In this document: piece after piece, positions 10,617 to 23,000 of the stretch
Position numbering within the stretch: the first letter of the stretch is position 1
How the letters are laid out: the number at the start of each line of letters is the position of its first letter
Assembly (NCBI GenBank): GCA_014058105.1
Contig: JACGCM010001798.1
Location: forward strand, 62,001 to 126,000
Source: Kingdonia uniflora
Lineage: Eukaryota; Streptophyta; Magnoliopsida; Ranunculales; Circaeasteraceae
Length of the DNA: 64,000 nt
Direction of reading: 5' to 3'
The notes under the pieces: model-generated
The model's input: only the letters and a program-made list of their open reading frames with translations
Told to the model about the DNA's origin: nothing
Database searches by the model: none
Program-made: the position numbers and the translations under genes

Positions 10617-11474
10617 TGCATCTCGCCATTAAGGACTTTCTACTGCTTGGGTGAAGGACTTAGGTTCATCTGTGGAAGAAATGCAAGAAATGGCAGACAA
10701 AAATGCTCGATGTACTGTAGAAAAGTTAGTATATGCGATATAGTGTTGATGGGGGTATGTAGTACATGAATGCGCAGAAGTCGGTGGAGTAGGCAATGTA
10801 GCATTTTTTATTGATGGGCATTCATAATCTTTAAGATGGGCAGGTGGTTAGGTTTCTCAAGTAGAACGCCTAAGCGTAGTAGAAGAACGGGAAGAGTCAT
10901 TGGGGATTGTGGACGATTCCTTTCTCATTGAAGTATTATGTTGAACTGGATGAAAATCATTAGAAGCTGGAAGCTCGTCAACTGTTGTTGAGTTAGGTAT
11001 AGAACTGTTTGGTGATGCAATAGTAGATTCGGCTTGAACTGGATGAGAAACAGTTTGAATCAAGTCAGGAGTGTCGAGGGAGTTAGGTCCTGAATGTGTA
11101 AAATTAAAATGTGAGTGATCTTCAATGGGTAATGGTATGACCGGTAATGGATTTGGTCTTGAAGGGACATCACGAAATGGAAAAATGAATTCATGGAAGG
11201 CAACAACTCTGGATACATAAATTGATTTTGTGGAAATATCGTAGATACGATATCCTTTTTACGCAAAAGGATATCGTATTATGAGCAAAGGCTAGACAAC
11301 CAAAAACTCGAAGGTGGGAATCATTAGGTTGACTATGAAATAAGGCTTCATGAGGTAATTTTCCGTTGAGCAAAGATGTTGGGGTTCTATTAATTAGATA
11401 AGTTGCGGTAAGGATGCATTCCCCTCAAAAGGTAAGAGGTAAGTGAGCCTGAAATCTCAAAGTACGAGCAACTT
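10617..11474 (-). pseudogene. Copia A linker between integrase and reverse transcriptase
   Basis: Minus-strand fragments are split by stops and frameshifts: [25 protein letters not shown] (residues of the Copia integrase C-terminal region) near 11280-11370, and a Ser/Thr/Pro-rich linker near 10857-11063. The order fits a decayed Copia pol. Confidence 0.7.
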
Positions 11475-11855
11475 CTAACAAATGTCGATGCTTGCGTTCA
11501 ACAACCCCGTTTTGTTGGGGTGTAGAAACACAACTACGTTGATGGATAACACCATTTTGAGAAAAAAAAATTGCATGTCTCGGGATAAAATTTTAATCCC
11601 ATTGTCGGAGCGTACTTGTTGGATTTGGGGAAAGAAAATGCCACCTTGACTTGATGATATATTCTTACTCCGACAATGGTATTGAGTTTTGATCATAGCA
11701 AAGAATGATTGTAAATGAAACTTTGTATCAAATTTATGACGCATTAGAAAAATCCAAGTACAACGAGAAAAGTCATCGACAATTGTCAGAATTTTTTTGG
11801 CACCACTCATAGACTGTTGAGAAAAGCTCCCCCAAATATCACAATGAATCATCTC
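11475..11855 (-). pseudogene. Copia A integrase core
   Basis: The minus frame encodes MIHCDIWGSF, ILTIVDDFSRCTWIFLM and QVRSDNG, the first two acidic positions (D..D) of a retroviral-type integrase core, then decays. A LINE inserted at 11867 separates it from the upstream GAG-pre-integrase domain. Confidence 0.85.
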
Positions 11856-11866
11856 AAATGATTTAC

Positions 11867-13003
11867 TTTTTTTTTATAAATAAGCACCATAGCTAGTGGG
11901 GGTTAGGTCGACCCCTACCTATTCATTGAAAGTAAGAAACCAGATACAAATGGGAGGACTAGACTTTGCCTAATAAAAGAAAACAAGATTACCACCGAAG
12001 AGAAACGACCCCCCTTTTGTCCATAAGGAGAGCAGCTTTCACATTGCGAGGAACATCTCTGATGCAAAAATATAAACAAGAAACCAAGATACTTTCTTGT
12101 TTGTAAAGTAAATCAGAAGGGCAATTGCCCTCCCTGTAATTGTGAAAAAGGGTGATGCCCAAGAGGTTGCCCATTCTTAAAACTTCTGCCCAAGTGTTAG
12201 CAAAAGCCCAAGGTACTTCAAATCCATTGTTATACCAGTTGACAATAATAAGAGAATCCATTTCAACAACAAGAGGAAGGAAGTTGTAATGATGACAATA
12301 GCGGAGCCCGAGAAGTAACATAACCATTTCGGCAGCCATGTTTGAGCCAAAACCAAGATCCATGGAGAAAGCAAAGACTGAGTTACCCAAGTGAGCTCCT
12401 CCACTTTGACCATGATTGGCACGGGGAGACCCATCCGTATTAAGCTTGTAATACCCGAAAGGACGATTTGGCCATATGACAACTTTAGAAACTCTAAAAG
12501 CATGAACTTTGGCATGAAGACCCATGGTATCCAAGGAAAGAGTGTCAAGGTAGGGCGAAGACTTTGAGACTTTGAATTTGATGGTAAGATCCTTAAGCCA
12601 TTTATGAACCTTACTAATAATTACCATAGAGTTCATATCAATGTTGTCATATTTCTTGGTGCACCTAGCTTTCCACACTTACTAGCAAATGAGAGAGGGA
12701 ATGAGGCCCTTAACAATACCCATGTGAAAAAAAAATTGAACGGCGTTGATCCATGTATTAAACCTTAAATGCACAGCATGAGCGCTAAGGAATTGAACAC
12801 CACAACAACGACTAAAATGTTTCCAAATAGCAATAGCAACACAACTTAGACTAAAAAGGTGATCACTATCTTCACACGAAACACTCATGCCATCACAACA
12901 AAACACACTTAGACACAAGAGGAATGAAAGCTTTCTGGACCACCGTGTCGACTGCAACAACATTCATCCAGAGTTTCCACATGAACGCTTGAATTTTGGT
13001 AGG
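11867..13003 (-). mobile_element. 5'-truncated LINE inserted in Copia A
   Basis: The minus strand carries the 3' end of a plant LINE: a zf-RVT-like part (KIQAFMWKLWMN, near 12950-13000), an RNase H-like domain (YYKLNTDGSPRANHGQSGGA at about 12400-12450, and an acidic VVEMDS), then a poly-A tail seen as the T-run at 11867-11875. The 11-bp flanks AATGATTTACT and AATGGTTTACT (11857-11867, 13004-13014) are the target duplication with one mismatch. The reverse transcriptase is missing, as expected for 5' truncation. Confidence 0.85.
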
Positions 13004-13512
13004 AATGGTTTACTTGAAAAGATAGAACTAGTTGGAAAAGATAAACGTGTTTGCTTAGCTTGTGGGCAAGCATCACAAACGTAATTATTGGTACAAGGAA
13101 TTACAGGAAATGTCTTAGTTAATTTGTTCAAACAACGAGATGAAGGGTGACCAAGCCGCCAATGCCAAATATCAATATCGGGAGTGCTAGTAACAAGATG
13201 AGCAGCTTGAAGATAATAAAGGCTTCCATGTACATTACCTACTCCAATCGTCTTCTTCGTAGACAGGTCCTGAAAAAGACAATGGTCGCGGAAAAAGGTT
13301 AAAGAATAATTGTGAGATCTTGCAACTTGACAAACAGATAACAAGTTAAATCTAAAAGGTGGGATATAAAAGACATGATCAAGTTGGAGGTTGGATGAAA
13401 AAATCACAGTCGCAATGTGGGTTACGCGTGTATATGAGCCATCGGGTAATTGAACATCCGGTAAAGTATGACAAGGTTCATAAGATGAGAATAAAGATAA
13501 TGAATAAAACAC
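13004..13512 (-). pseudogene. Copia A GAG-pre-integrase domain
   Basis: The minus frame encodes LDHVFYIPPFRFNLLSVCQV, then IDIWHWRLGHPSSRCLNKL and CDACPQAKQTRL. This is the zinc-binding GAG-pre-integrase module (H..H..C..C) that sits between gag and integrase in Copia elements. It runs into the LINE insertion at 13003. Confidence 0.85.
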
Positions 13513-13533
13513 ATGTAGTTCGAGGCACCGGTG

Positions 13534-14398
13534 TCAATAATCCAAGCTGAATTTGAAGGTGCAGAGAAAGTTATATCTGCCATTTGGGGTAATACTACCT
13601 GATGAAAGCATGGCTAAATTTTTTTTGTATTGTTCTTGGGTAACAAGTGGGGCAGATTGCAATGCTCGATCTGAAGGATAGTCGTGTAACTTGTAGCAAG
13701 TTTCTTTGGTGTGGTTATCAAGACCACAATGATCGTAATGCACCTGTTGTCTTTCCTGGTTTCTCACTCGATCAGAAGGATAACCATGTAGCTTGTAACA
13801 AATATCTTTGGTATGGTTATCAAGATCACAATGATCACAATGCACTCTTGTTCTTCCCATACGACAATTATCTCCATTACGACCTTGTTGATAAGATCCT
13901 GTATTGGATCGATTAGATCCAGTGTTTGATGATCGAAAAACTCTATTATTGTTGAGGGAATTGTCACGGTTGGTATTTGAAGTAGCCGATTTAACAGAGT
14001 GTGCAGCGGCTTCGGATGAGGTTGCGGAAGCGGATGAGGATTGAATTTCTTGTTACTTTTCTTCCTAGCATACCAAAGCATATATCTTTGCGTGTTGGGA
14101 AACGGTTCCATGAGCAAGATCTGACTTCGAAGGGCAGAGTTGTGCTCATGAAGACCTTGAAGGAATTCTATCGCACGGTCTTGATGTTGACGAGTAGCGC
14201 TTACTTTCCCATGCCCACAAGTACATGGTTGGACAACTACAACCGAGTTTAATTTATCCCATAAGGCTTTCATCTTTGTAAAATAGGCTGAGACAGAAAT
14301 ATCTTCTTACTTCAAAGCACTAATGGCTTGTTTCAATTGGTATATCTTTGGTGCGTTGCTTTAGGAAAATCGATCACGAAGGTCAAACCATGTCTCAT
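13534..14398 (-). pseudogene. Copia A gag C-terminal part with duplicated zinc knuckle
   Basis: The minus strand encodes gag segments, including LWDKLNSV, FLQGLHEHNSALRSQILLM and the nucleocapsid knuckle CDHCDLDNHTKDIC followed by YKLHGYP. The knuckle unit of about 36 residues is repeated in tandem; the second copy has lost its first cysteine (YDHC). The frame is broken in several places. The upstream side is cut by the Gypsy insertion at 14399. Confidence 0.8.
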
Positions 14399-14995
14399 TA
14401 ATCCATAATCGAATTAGATATCAACCTTAAAGAAGAATTAACAACGAAACAAACGATTTGGCGGGATAATTTCCCAATAGGAACTTTTATTGCTCAATTG
14501 GATTGATTACAATGAATTACTCCTCAAAACCCTAAGTTCTAGATTACAAACTTGGATCCCTTAATATTGCCTAGCCTTGCCCATTTATGAATGTTACAAA
14601 TTTCCTAGTTACAATATATGATTAAATTGCCTTTAAACACACTAAAAATAGAAGTAGTCGTAATAGTCGTTCGAACGAACATCTAAGTCGTTCGAACGAC
14701 TTTACCAATTAAGCCTGAAAACTGGGGCAGGACCTTTGGCCTTCTGGGAAGCCAAAGTCATTCAAACGACTTGCCCAAATAAGCCTAGAAAACAAGACAG
14801 GTAAAATCCCTTCTTTTGGTCTTCGACTCGTTCGAACGGCTCCAATGCTCGTTCGAACAACCTTGGCAAATAAGCCTAAAATTAGTAACAGAACTTTGGC
14901 TTGACTTTCCTTCTATCTCGTTCGAACGGATTCAAGGCTCGTTCGAACGACATGGCGTCTTTTAGGAGGTTTAATGTTTAGATCATCCTGGATCA
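14399..14995 (-). repeat. 3' LTR of the Gypsy element
   Basis: This 597-bp repeat is paired with 17804-18304. It contains a series of TCGTTCGAACGA-type palindromes between 14665 and 14955. The other LTR has fewer and more diverged copies and is about 100 bp shorter. Confidence 0.85.
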
Positions 14996-15170
14996 TGCCC
15001 CCCCCCCCCTTTAGGAGCCTTGAGCTCCTGCTCAGGCTAGAACTGGATATGAGGGAAAGCGGTTGTGCCCATTTCCCTGTTGTACCACTTCGACTTGTTG
15101 GGTAGTTGACCTTTCTTCCCAATTTTGAATGACTCGATACTTCCCCATCTTATAGCAGTAACCTCCCTCT

Positions 15171-15443
15171 CTAGAATACTATCCTCCTGTAACGATCTTC
15201 TCTTTTCATCCATAAGTCATCAACTAACGGTAGGCGAGTGTCGATTGTAGAGTCTTCATCTAGAAGAGACGGCTCAAACAGTTTCAAATGCTCGACATTA
15301 ATCACCGAATACATCTTCATAAATGATGGCAAATCCAATTGGAATGTGTTGTCCCCAATCTTCTTGAGTATAGTAAACGGACTATAACGGATAGGCTTGA
15401 GCTTCTTACCTTCTCTTTTTAGTCGCTCCACACTCAAATTCAA
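15171..15443 (-). pseudogene. Gypsy integrase C-terminal fragment
   Basis: The minus frame reads YSPFTILKKIGDNTFQLDLP then YSVINVEHLKLFEP, the C-terminal end of Ty3/Gypsy integrase. It is an isolated remnant; the integrase core is not recognisable upstream. Confidence 0.75.
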
Positions 15444-16683
15444 CCAAACTAGGTCGCCCTCTTGAAAAGTACATTCAACCCAATGCTTGTTGCGTTGAGC
15501 CTTATACTTCGCTTAAGATGTGTTGCATAGAACGCAACCACGAACCACACGAGCAACATCCACCTACATCTTCGGCCAATAGACATAACGCCGCAAATTC
15601 AAAAGAGTCTGCTCCACTTCGAAATGACCTGCAACCCGAGAACATTGAGCCTCTCTAATCCAATGCAAACGGTCTCCACCCTCATGAAGACATAGTAGAG
15701 TGTCACTATAAAACAAATCATCCTTCAATTCACTCACATGTCTTGCCTTGCAGCAACTTCTAGTGAATCACACTGAGCTCTTTGTGATCATCATATTCTG
15801 CAACATACTCAGATGGAACAATAGGCTGTATCTGCATAGTTACCAATATAGCGGAAATAGTTGGTAATGGGGGTTGAGATAAACTGTTAGCCATTTTGTT
15901 GTCCACTCCCTTCTTATACTTAATAATCAAGGTGAATTGTTGTATATACGACATCCACTTCATATGGCGAGCTTACTGTAACTGGACTGTGTAGCTAAAA
16001 ATTGTAATGGTTTATGATCAGAATGTACCACACCTCCTCTTGCAACTTCCCTATTTCGATTTGTTGCTTAGGAGACATTGTCATAGTAGACAACACTTTA
16101 GCCGACGTACGTTCTTGAACCGGCCACACCACTGATACAAACTTGCCGCTCACATTAACCAACCTCTTCACCTGAGTCGTCATTACTAATTCTCCGTTGT
16201 GACATGCTTCTTACAAGCATTGATATGGAACTTTTTTCCCTCCTTCACAAGACGATACTTGCGATCTTTACGGTAATGTAATTGCATCTCAGTCCCAAAG
16301 ATAAGGGCTACCCAAAATTACCTAACACACATCTAAAGGAACTACCTCACACGTCACCTCGTCAATAAACTTTTCAGTAATCGTAAACTTAAACGTACAA
16401 TGCTTCGTGATCTTCAACTCCGCGTTTTTCTGAATTTACCCCAAACCATACGGCTTAGGATGAGCCGTAATTTGCAAACTCATCTTCTTCACCCACGCCT
16501 CAGAAATCAAGTTTTTCTAACCACCCGGATCAATAATGGCCTCTACTAAGCTCTGCTTCACCTGAATATTGACATGAAAAAGTTCTTCCCGACTTGCCTC
16601 CTCGGTAGCCATAGTCTGCTGAAACATAAGAGTAAGCTTAGGATTCGGTTTATCTAAATCTGGGAGGTCAACAACCGTTGCGG

Positions 16684-17715
16684 CTAGTGCATATCAATCT
16701 GTCTTGTTCTTCTTCTCCTTCGGCCTAAATTTCGGATAAAGTTTCCAACATTTATCTTAAATATGCCAACTCGCATTACAATGACTGCAATAATTCTCCT
16801 TAGACGAAGACTCCTCTCCTTTGGACTTTCCCTTATGCTCATTCTTCCAACTAGACTTGTACCCCGACTTGTTCTTGTCGTCTTTCGGATCACTAGTCAA
16901 GTATTTGCCTTCAATGACAATCGCCTTCACGATAGCGTCTTCGATATGTGTCACAGTAAAGAACTTCAACTCCCTTCTAATGGACTCCGACAAACCCCCC
17001 GTGTACTTCATAAACACATCATACTCGTCTACATCGATGTCTAAAACCAAAGCTTGGTTATGAAACTTCGTAGTGAACTCTTGTACGGATTGCCCATGCT
17101 CTTGGCTCAAATGGTGCCATTTAAGCCATCTCTCATTTACATACCCAATATGATAAAATTGTTTCTTAACCAACACCTTGAATTCTTTCCAACTTACGTT
17201 TTCTGCAATGTGACATTTCTTATAAGACTATCACCACATTAGTGCATGACTTACGAATTTCAATGTTGAAAAGCATATTTTCTGAGCATTTGAATATTCA
17301 TATACTGAAAAATAGGTATCTAACCAGTTATCCAATTTCTCGGCATTGATTAACCATCGAATACTGGAATTTCAATTTTAAAATCAATACGAAGATTATT
17401 TATAGGATTCATGAACTTACCAATAACCGATCTTTCTTCTACAGATTCGGCGTCACTCGAATCTCTATCTTCCTCCTCGTTAACCTCGTCCCTCTCCTCC
17501 GCAACTTCTTTCTTCTTCTTGCGCTCTTGTCGTTTCGTCGAAGTTGATACTTTGGCGAGGTTCGCGAGATGTAATTGCTCTACCAACTCCCCTAAAGTAG
17601 TAGTTAGGTCAAAAACTTTAGTTTCAAGCTTCGTGAGTCGATCTTCTGAATCGTCTATCTCTGAATTGGCCTTCTTCTTTGAATTTGGTTTTCTGTAAAT
17701 CTTCAACGGACTCAC
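16684..17715 (-). pseudogene. Gypsy gag fragment
   Basis: Minus frames include WLKWHHLSQEHGQSVQEFTT and FHNQALVLDIDVDEYDVFM, matching the retrotransposon gag domain, plus an upstream charged coiled region (LTKLETKVFDLTTTLGELVE). It is split by stops near 17200-17350. Confidence 0.75.
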
Positions 17716-17803
17716 AAGAATCTCTTTCGTTTACTTGAGTCAGCACGTGTAGAAGCCATATACCAACACCCCCGAGAATCGTAATCCAAAATCTGATACC
17801 ACT

Positions 17804-18304
17804 TAATCTATAATCAAAATAGAGATCAACCTTGAAGAAGAATTAACAACGAAACAAACGATTTGGTGGGATAATTTACCAATAGGAACTTTTATTGCTC
17901 AATTGGATTGATTACAATAAATTACTCCTCAAAACCCCAAGTTTTAGATTACAAACTTGAATCCCTTGCCCAGCCTTGCCCTTTTATGAATGTTACAAGT
18001 TTACTAGTTACAATATATAACTAAATTGCCCTTAAACACACTAAAAATAGAAGTAGTTGTGATAATCGTTCAAACGACTTCACCAATTAAGCCTGAAAAC
18101 TGAGGCAAAACCTTTGATCTTCTGGGAAGCTGGAGTCGTTCGAACAACTCCAAATCTCGTTCGAACGACTTGCCCAAATAAGCCTAGAAAACGAGACAGC
18201 TAGAATCCCTTCTTTTGGTCTTCAACTCGTTCGAACCGCTCTAAGGCTCGTTAGAACGATATAGCGTCTTTTAAGAGGTTTAATGTTTAGATCCTCCTGG
18301 ATCA
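17804..18304 (-). repeat. 5' LTR of the Gypsy element
   Basis: This 501-bp repeat is paired with 14399-14995; the shared stretch GAAGAATTAACAACGAAACA occurs in both. It abuts the Met-type primer-binding site on its left side. Confidence 0.85.
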
Positions 18305-18407
18305 CTCATTACCAGTATCAAAGTAAGATATACTTATACACGGATTTCATTATCTGTGGAGTTGAGAATCCAAGAACTGACTAAGTCATTGCATTGCCCA
18401 AATGCAA

Positions 18408-18722
18408 ATAGAAGTAGCTCAATTGGTTAAGAATCTTGGAATTAATCCTATTACCTAAGGTTCAATTCTTGATTAGCCCTTTTTCTTTATCTTCTGAAAA
18501 AAAATTCTTTTCATTTTTTATCAAGTGTTTCTAATTGCCTATAATGAGTTTGATTAAAATATATATCCAATTGTTAATTAAGATAGGGTTTTAATTTGAT
18601 TATCTTCAGTTATTATTTAGTACCTCAAAAAAAAATTAGGGGCGGAGCCCCCGAAACAATCCTTGATCGTATCCTGCTAAACTCACCCCCCCCCCCGAAA
18701 CTTTAAATCCTAGCTTCACCTC
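18408..18722 (+). mobile_element. tRNA-derived SINE-like insertion in Copia A gag
   Basis: The + strand has an A box (TAGCTCAATTGG at 18415) and, 50 bases on, a B box-like GGTTCAATTCTTG, the internal promoter of a tRNA-derived SINE, followed by an AT-rich body and a C-run. It interrupts the Copia gag frame: GFVDESITTQILLN ends on the right and QCNDLVSSWILNSTDNEIR resumes on the left. A short TGCAA direct repeat (18403-18407, 18723-18727) may be the target duplication. The family is not identified. Confidence 0.55.
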
Positions 18723-18945
18723 TGCAATTGAGTAATATCTGGGTTGTGATCGATTCATCCACGAAACCAAATTTGTTCTTTGCGCGGCACCACGTTCCAT
18801 AGTTATCTCCCGTGAAGAATGGAGAAACTAAAACATTTGTTGGGTTATCGAAGCAATGAATTAAATATGGATCATCTTTGGATCTTTGAATCGTGTTAGA
18901 CTCCGCATCTTTGGTTGCATCTTGAGTGGTGTCGGGGTTCACCAT
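18723..18945 (-). pseudogene. Copia A gag N-terminus
   Basis: The minus frame starts at 18945 and reads MVNPDTTQDATKDAESN, then DDPYLIHCFDNPTNVLVSPF and TGDNYGTWCRAKNKFGFVDE. This is the conserved start of Copia gag, about 60 bp inside the primer-binding site. The SINE-like unit cuts it at 18722. Confidence 0.8.
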
Positions 18946-19002
18946 CGTGAGAAAGAAGAATAAAGAAAAAGAAAAATTGGATCTTTCACCGCTCTGATAC
19001 CA

Positions 19003-19088
19003 TGATAAAACTTAGAACTTAAGGTAGATTATTAGCTTCTCTCTCAATTGAGAAGAGAGCTTGTTGGGTCCTTCTATTATATAAGTTT
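19003..19088 (-). repeat. 5' LTR of Copia A, inner part
   Basis: This segment matches 8270-8355 of the 3' LTR, then stops where Copia B inserted. The rest of the LTR resumes at 26091 with AGTTCATTAAAG. Confidence 0.9.
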
Positions 19089-19322
19089 TGTTAGGAGTTG
19101 GGTTCAAGCCCAAGCTAGGAACCCAACAGGGTTGGGGTGTCCTATACGGACTCCTAACAAGCCCATAGGCCCGATAGGGTTATGGGGAGAGTTTGAGTAG
19201 ATTAGGTAACTTATGTTGTAGGGTTACCTATATATATCTCTCTGTATTATGTATAAAGGACACTCTCTTTCTCTCTTCTTTTGTTCACTGTTATATTACT
19301 CTAAATTAATTATCTTCCAACA
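19089..19322 (+). repeat. 5' LTR of Copia B
   Basis: A 234-bp LTR with a TATA-like CCTATATATATC near 19217. It differs from the 3' copy mainly by small indels. Confidence 0.9.
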
Positions 19323-19741
19323 CGTTATTAGCACGCATGCTCTAGGAACGAGAAGAGCAGAAAATTAACTTCTAATAAGAGTTTTTAGTGAAACCAAACG
19401 ATCAGGAGAAGAGGTATTTTACAATTTTTTGAATACATATTCGATCTCTTTCAGATCTATACTATGTGATAGATTGTCATGGTTCAAAAACATATTTTCC
19501 CTATTTTCTGATTAAAAATTAGGGTTTTTGGTGATTTTTACCCTTGATAAGGGGTTGTATTCAAACTTGTATATTTTTTCTCTGTGGACATCGGATAGAA
19601 GCGAGACCACTTCAGTTGGATAGCCTACTCCGAGAGCTTTCTAACGGTATATAGCATGTCTCTGGGAGATGTCCCAATCGCCGGGAATAACACGTTGAAA
19701 CTAGGCAGTTTCACGGCCAAAAATGGCATTTTTTTCGTCAA

Positions 19742-20047
19742 TGACGTCAGCAAGATCTTACAAAAAATTATTTTTAATAATTATCTGATATGACGTCATC
19801 ATTATCCACTATGACGTCAGCAGTGACACGTGTCAAGGACACGTGGCATGCTGAAGTGCATAGCACGTGTGGCATACCTGGCATGTGGTAGTCACCGGCC
19901 GGACGTCAAAAGTTCGCCGGAATATTCATCGGACGATCACCAGAAAATTCTCCGTCGGTCACCGGAACAGTGATGTGGTAGACACGTGTGAGGCACGTGT
20001 GTGTGACACGTGTGTGGCACGTGTGACCTATGCATGCGTGACACGTG
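19742..20047 (+). promoter_or_regulatory. Cluster of bZIP-type palindromes in the Copia B leader
   Basis: Within 306 bases there are three TGACGTCA octamers (19742-19749, 19791-19798, 19812-19819) and eight CACGTG hexamers (starting at 19827, 19840, 19864, 19983, 19994, 20007, 20018 and 20042). TGACGTCA is the C-box/CRE-type site and CACGTG the G-box core; plant bZIP and bHLH factors bind both. The count is seen directly; a regulatory role is inference. The cluster lies downstream of the 5' LTR and inside the annexin intron, sense to that gene. Confidence 0.6.
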
Positions 20048-23000
20048 GCAGATCGGGTCAAACTAGTTCAGTTCAGTCAACCCGGTCCAGGCCTTGACCC
20101 AGACTGAGTCAGACCGGTTCAGACACTAAAACGGCTATAACTAACCCAATTTTTGGTCAAATTGAGCCCAATTTTTTTTGAAAAATTCCTATTGATTGGA
20201 CCTACCCCGTGGGGGACACATTTTGAAATTTTTTTATGAAAAATATTTTTTAAATTTTTTTGGGAATAGGTGCCTCGTATATGAACATTGGCTCACTTAT
20301 ATTTGATATAAGTAAATGGTGTAATACCTATTTAAGTATCTTACGATAGCTAATAGGATATTACTGGTATACCCCTATGATACAAATTATAATAATCAGG
20401 GATCAGAAATAATATGAAACCAATACTAATTTAGCATACGACTGTGAGTCATATCTAAATCACAGTTAATTGTCACGGACAAATAACTAGAGCTCAATTG
20501 GGAATTGACTTAGTCTTATTTCTAAAAATTTGGTGTCTAAGGAACCAATTTTTTGTATCTAGGTACAATTAGATGTTACATGATAACATTTAAAAGTATA
20601 TATGCATTAATAGCAACCTATAGTACCCTAGAATGTTAGTTCAAAGACAGGCATAATCAACCTATCTTGTGAACCCAGCAGACTTCTGGATGGGACCACT
20701 TGTCAGCTAAACATCTAATACACCTCATATTCGTAGCAAATATGGTCATTTGGCTAGAATATACCTACCTTTAGAGAACTCGAGGGCTTAGAACACCCTA
20801 GTTCTCAGAATAAGGAATACAACATCTAGTGGTTTTGAATAGCATTACTTGGCTAAGACTATTCAAACACACTTTAAGGTTAAGATCACCATTTTACAGG
20901 GTTAAATTGGGATTTGACGCTTAATAGAATTTCATGAGTATAAAGCCATGAACAAGGTTCACTTACAAGTAATGATTGCGAATCATGTACTTCATTGTGC
21001 TATATACTATGAACCATAAGTAATGATTGGACATCATGTACTTAAATATGATTTCATAAATAATAGGATATGAACAAAATTCACCTACAAGTAATGATTG
21101 GGAATTACTGACTTGAATATTATGAATTGCCTCTATGCTAAGAATGTTTATCAAGTACTACTACTGGTATTGATCTACATGCATAATAGATGTTGGTAAC
21201 ACTCAGAACGTTGAGTACTTCCTATACTGCAATTTTTATTTCAGGTATCAATAAACTTGACCTATATATATACTAAAATCCATCTGCTATTGCAGCATCT
21301 GGAAAAGACTATTGTTGAGCACAATGAGTCTCTTCATAACAAAGTCGAAGCTTTGTTTGGCACCCTCGCCTCCATGGATTATCTTATACTATGATAGTAT
21401 TATACGACTGCGGCATAATTTTTATTCGGCAGTGCAACTCCATTATTATCTTACATGGAGGAATAGTTGAGGTAAATAGAGATATTGGGAATATTCTATT
21501 ACAATTTTTATGATTTAAATATTGCGCTTCTGAGGCAATATTTGATAGATCACTGTGCACGCCGACCTAATTCAAGATTTTCTCATTTATAAGCAAAACA
21601 ATGAGCTACTGGTTATGAACCTCAAGCTTATGCCTACTAAGTAAGCATGTAACAAGGTCACACAATGTTGGGTCTAGTGGCAGGGGAAGTTGTAGACAGG
21701 GTCGCGACCATGGATTAACGAGAGGTGGTAACAACGGCATGATTCAATTCTAGCCATCAGTAACCTGAGGCAAGGGGAACAAGAAGTTCACCAATTAACC
21801 AAAATGGAATAGGAAGAATTCTAAAATGGATACGATATAGTCAGGTACGGGATTGCAAGGCACCCAGACGATCCAAAGAGATCACCCCCGAACTTATCAC
21901 GTGATCGCAGTTAGCATAGACCACGTTACGGCAAAGTCTACAGCTTTAGATTCCTCCCATGATACCAATGCAGCATTGGATCAAGTTCTAAGAATGAACA
22001 GTAGTAAATTCTCAATTAATGAATGATGTCACCTAGAGAGCATTGCCAAGTAGTAACTTTACTTGTTGAAGTAGTAGTTTTGCTTTATTAGTTTAATCAT
22101 TGACTGAGTTGGGAACTCTTCAGTGTTTAGTTTAATAGAATACTCGTGACATGCACTGGTTTGGTTTCCATCTATGTGAGATTGTTCTTTGATTTTATTT
22201 TGTGAATTTATTGCTTGGGAAGTAGTTAAATTCTATTTATGATAGTTGATTTACTACATACAACCTGCCTATGGATCTATCTGCTCATTGAGTATGACCG
22301 ATAATCAGATGAGTGGCGGCATATGTCTAAGAGACATTAGTACAACGCACTCGATCCTTTTGAAATATGAATATATTTTTTGTCTAACCTTGTACATCGG
22401 GAATGGCACGAATATCATTGGCATGGCCAATATGATAGAACGCACTAAGTGCGTTTCGCTATTACTCTCTAACGATACGATACGGGGTATCTAGCTACTT
22501 TATATACTAGTAAATCCAGCCAGATTTTACTGAGTTTAGGGAGATACATGATAATACTTATCAAGTAATGATTATCGGAGAAAATGACAGACAGGGTTCT
22601 GTGTATTCACTATATGTCTAAAGGTTAGAACACGTTATTGGAACGATTTCCAATACACTTCTCGGGGCTCGGATAACGAGGAGGATTATCGGGATTACAT
22701 CTCAACTTTCCTTACAAGGAGAGAAGATCCTGAAAGTGTACGTGTAATGATAGTTTTCTAGGAAATTCTATTATTTCATCCTAGTATGACCAAGATGGAG
22801 TGGGATCTCCATCTTTTGCTCCAAACGCATCCATGGAGACACATGTGGACCTTTACATCCACATAGTGGCCCATTTGAATATTTATGGTCATAAAAGACA
22901 CGTCTAGGAGATGGTCTTACGTTTGCCTACTCATAAAATCTAGGAATGCAACGTTAGCACAACTTTTCACTTAGATCATTCGATCGTAGGCTCAGTTCCT

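Larger units (their letters stand above)
14399..18304 (-). mobile_element. Gypsy LTR retrotransposon, internally deleted, inserted in Copia A gag
   Basis: It is flanked by the direct 5-mer CTCAT (14394-14398, 18305-18309) and bounded by LTRs at 14399-14995 and 17804-18304. Beside the 5' LTR (right side) the minus strand reads TGGTATCAGATTTTGG, a Met-type primer-binding site. Next to the 3' LTR is a polypurine tract AAAGGGGGGGGGG. The interior keeps a gag piece (16757-17715), a scrap of RNase H (15760-15963, with IIKYKKGVDNKMANSLSQPP) and the integrase C-terminus (15171-15443). Most of the reverse transcriptase is missing, so it cannot move on its own. Confidence 0.88.

Noticed and set aside
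14996..15011. C-run that might be a sequence artefact
   Set aside because: It is explained as the polypurine tract (G-run on the minus strand) next to the Gypsy 3' LTR.
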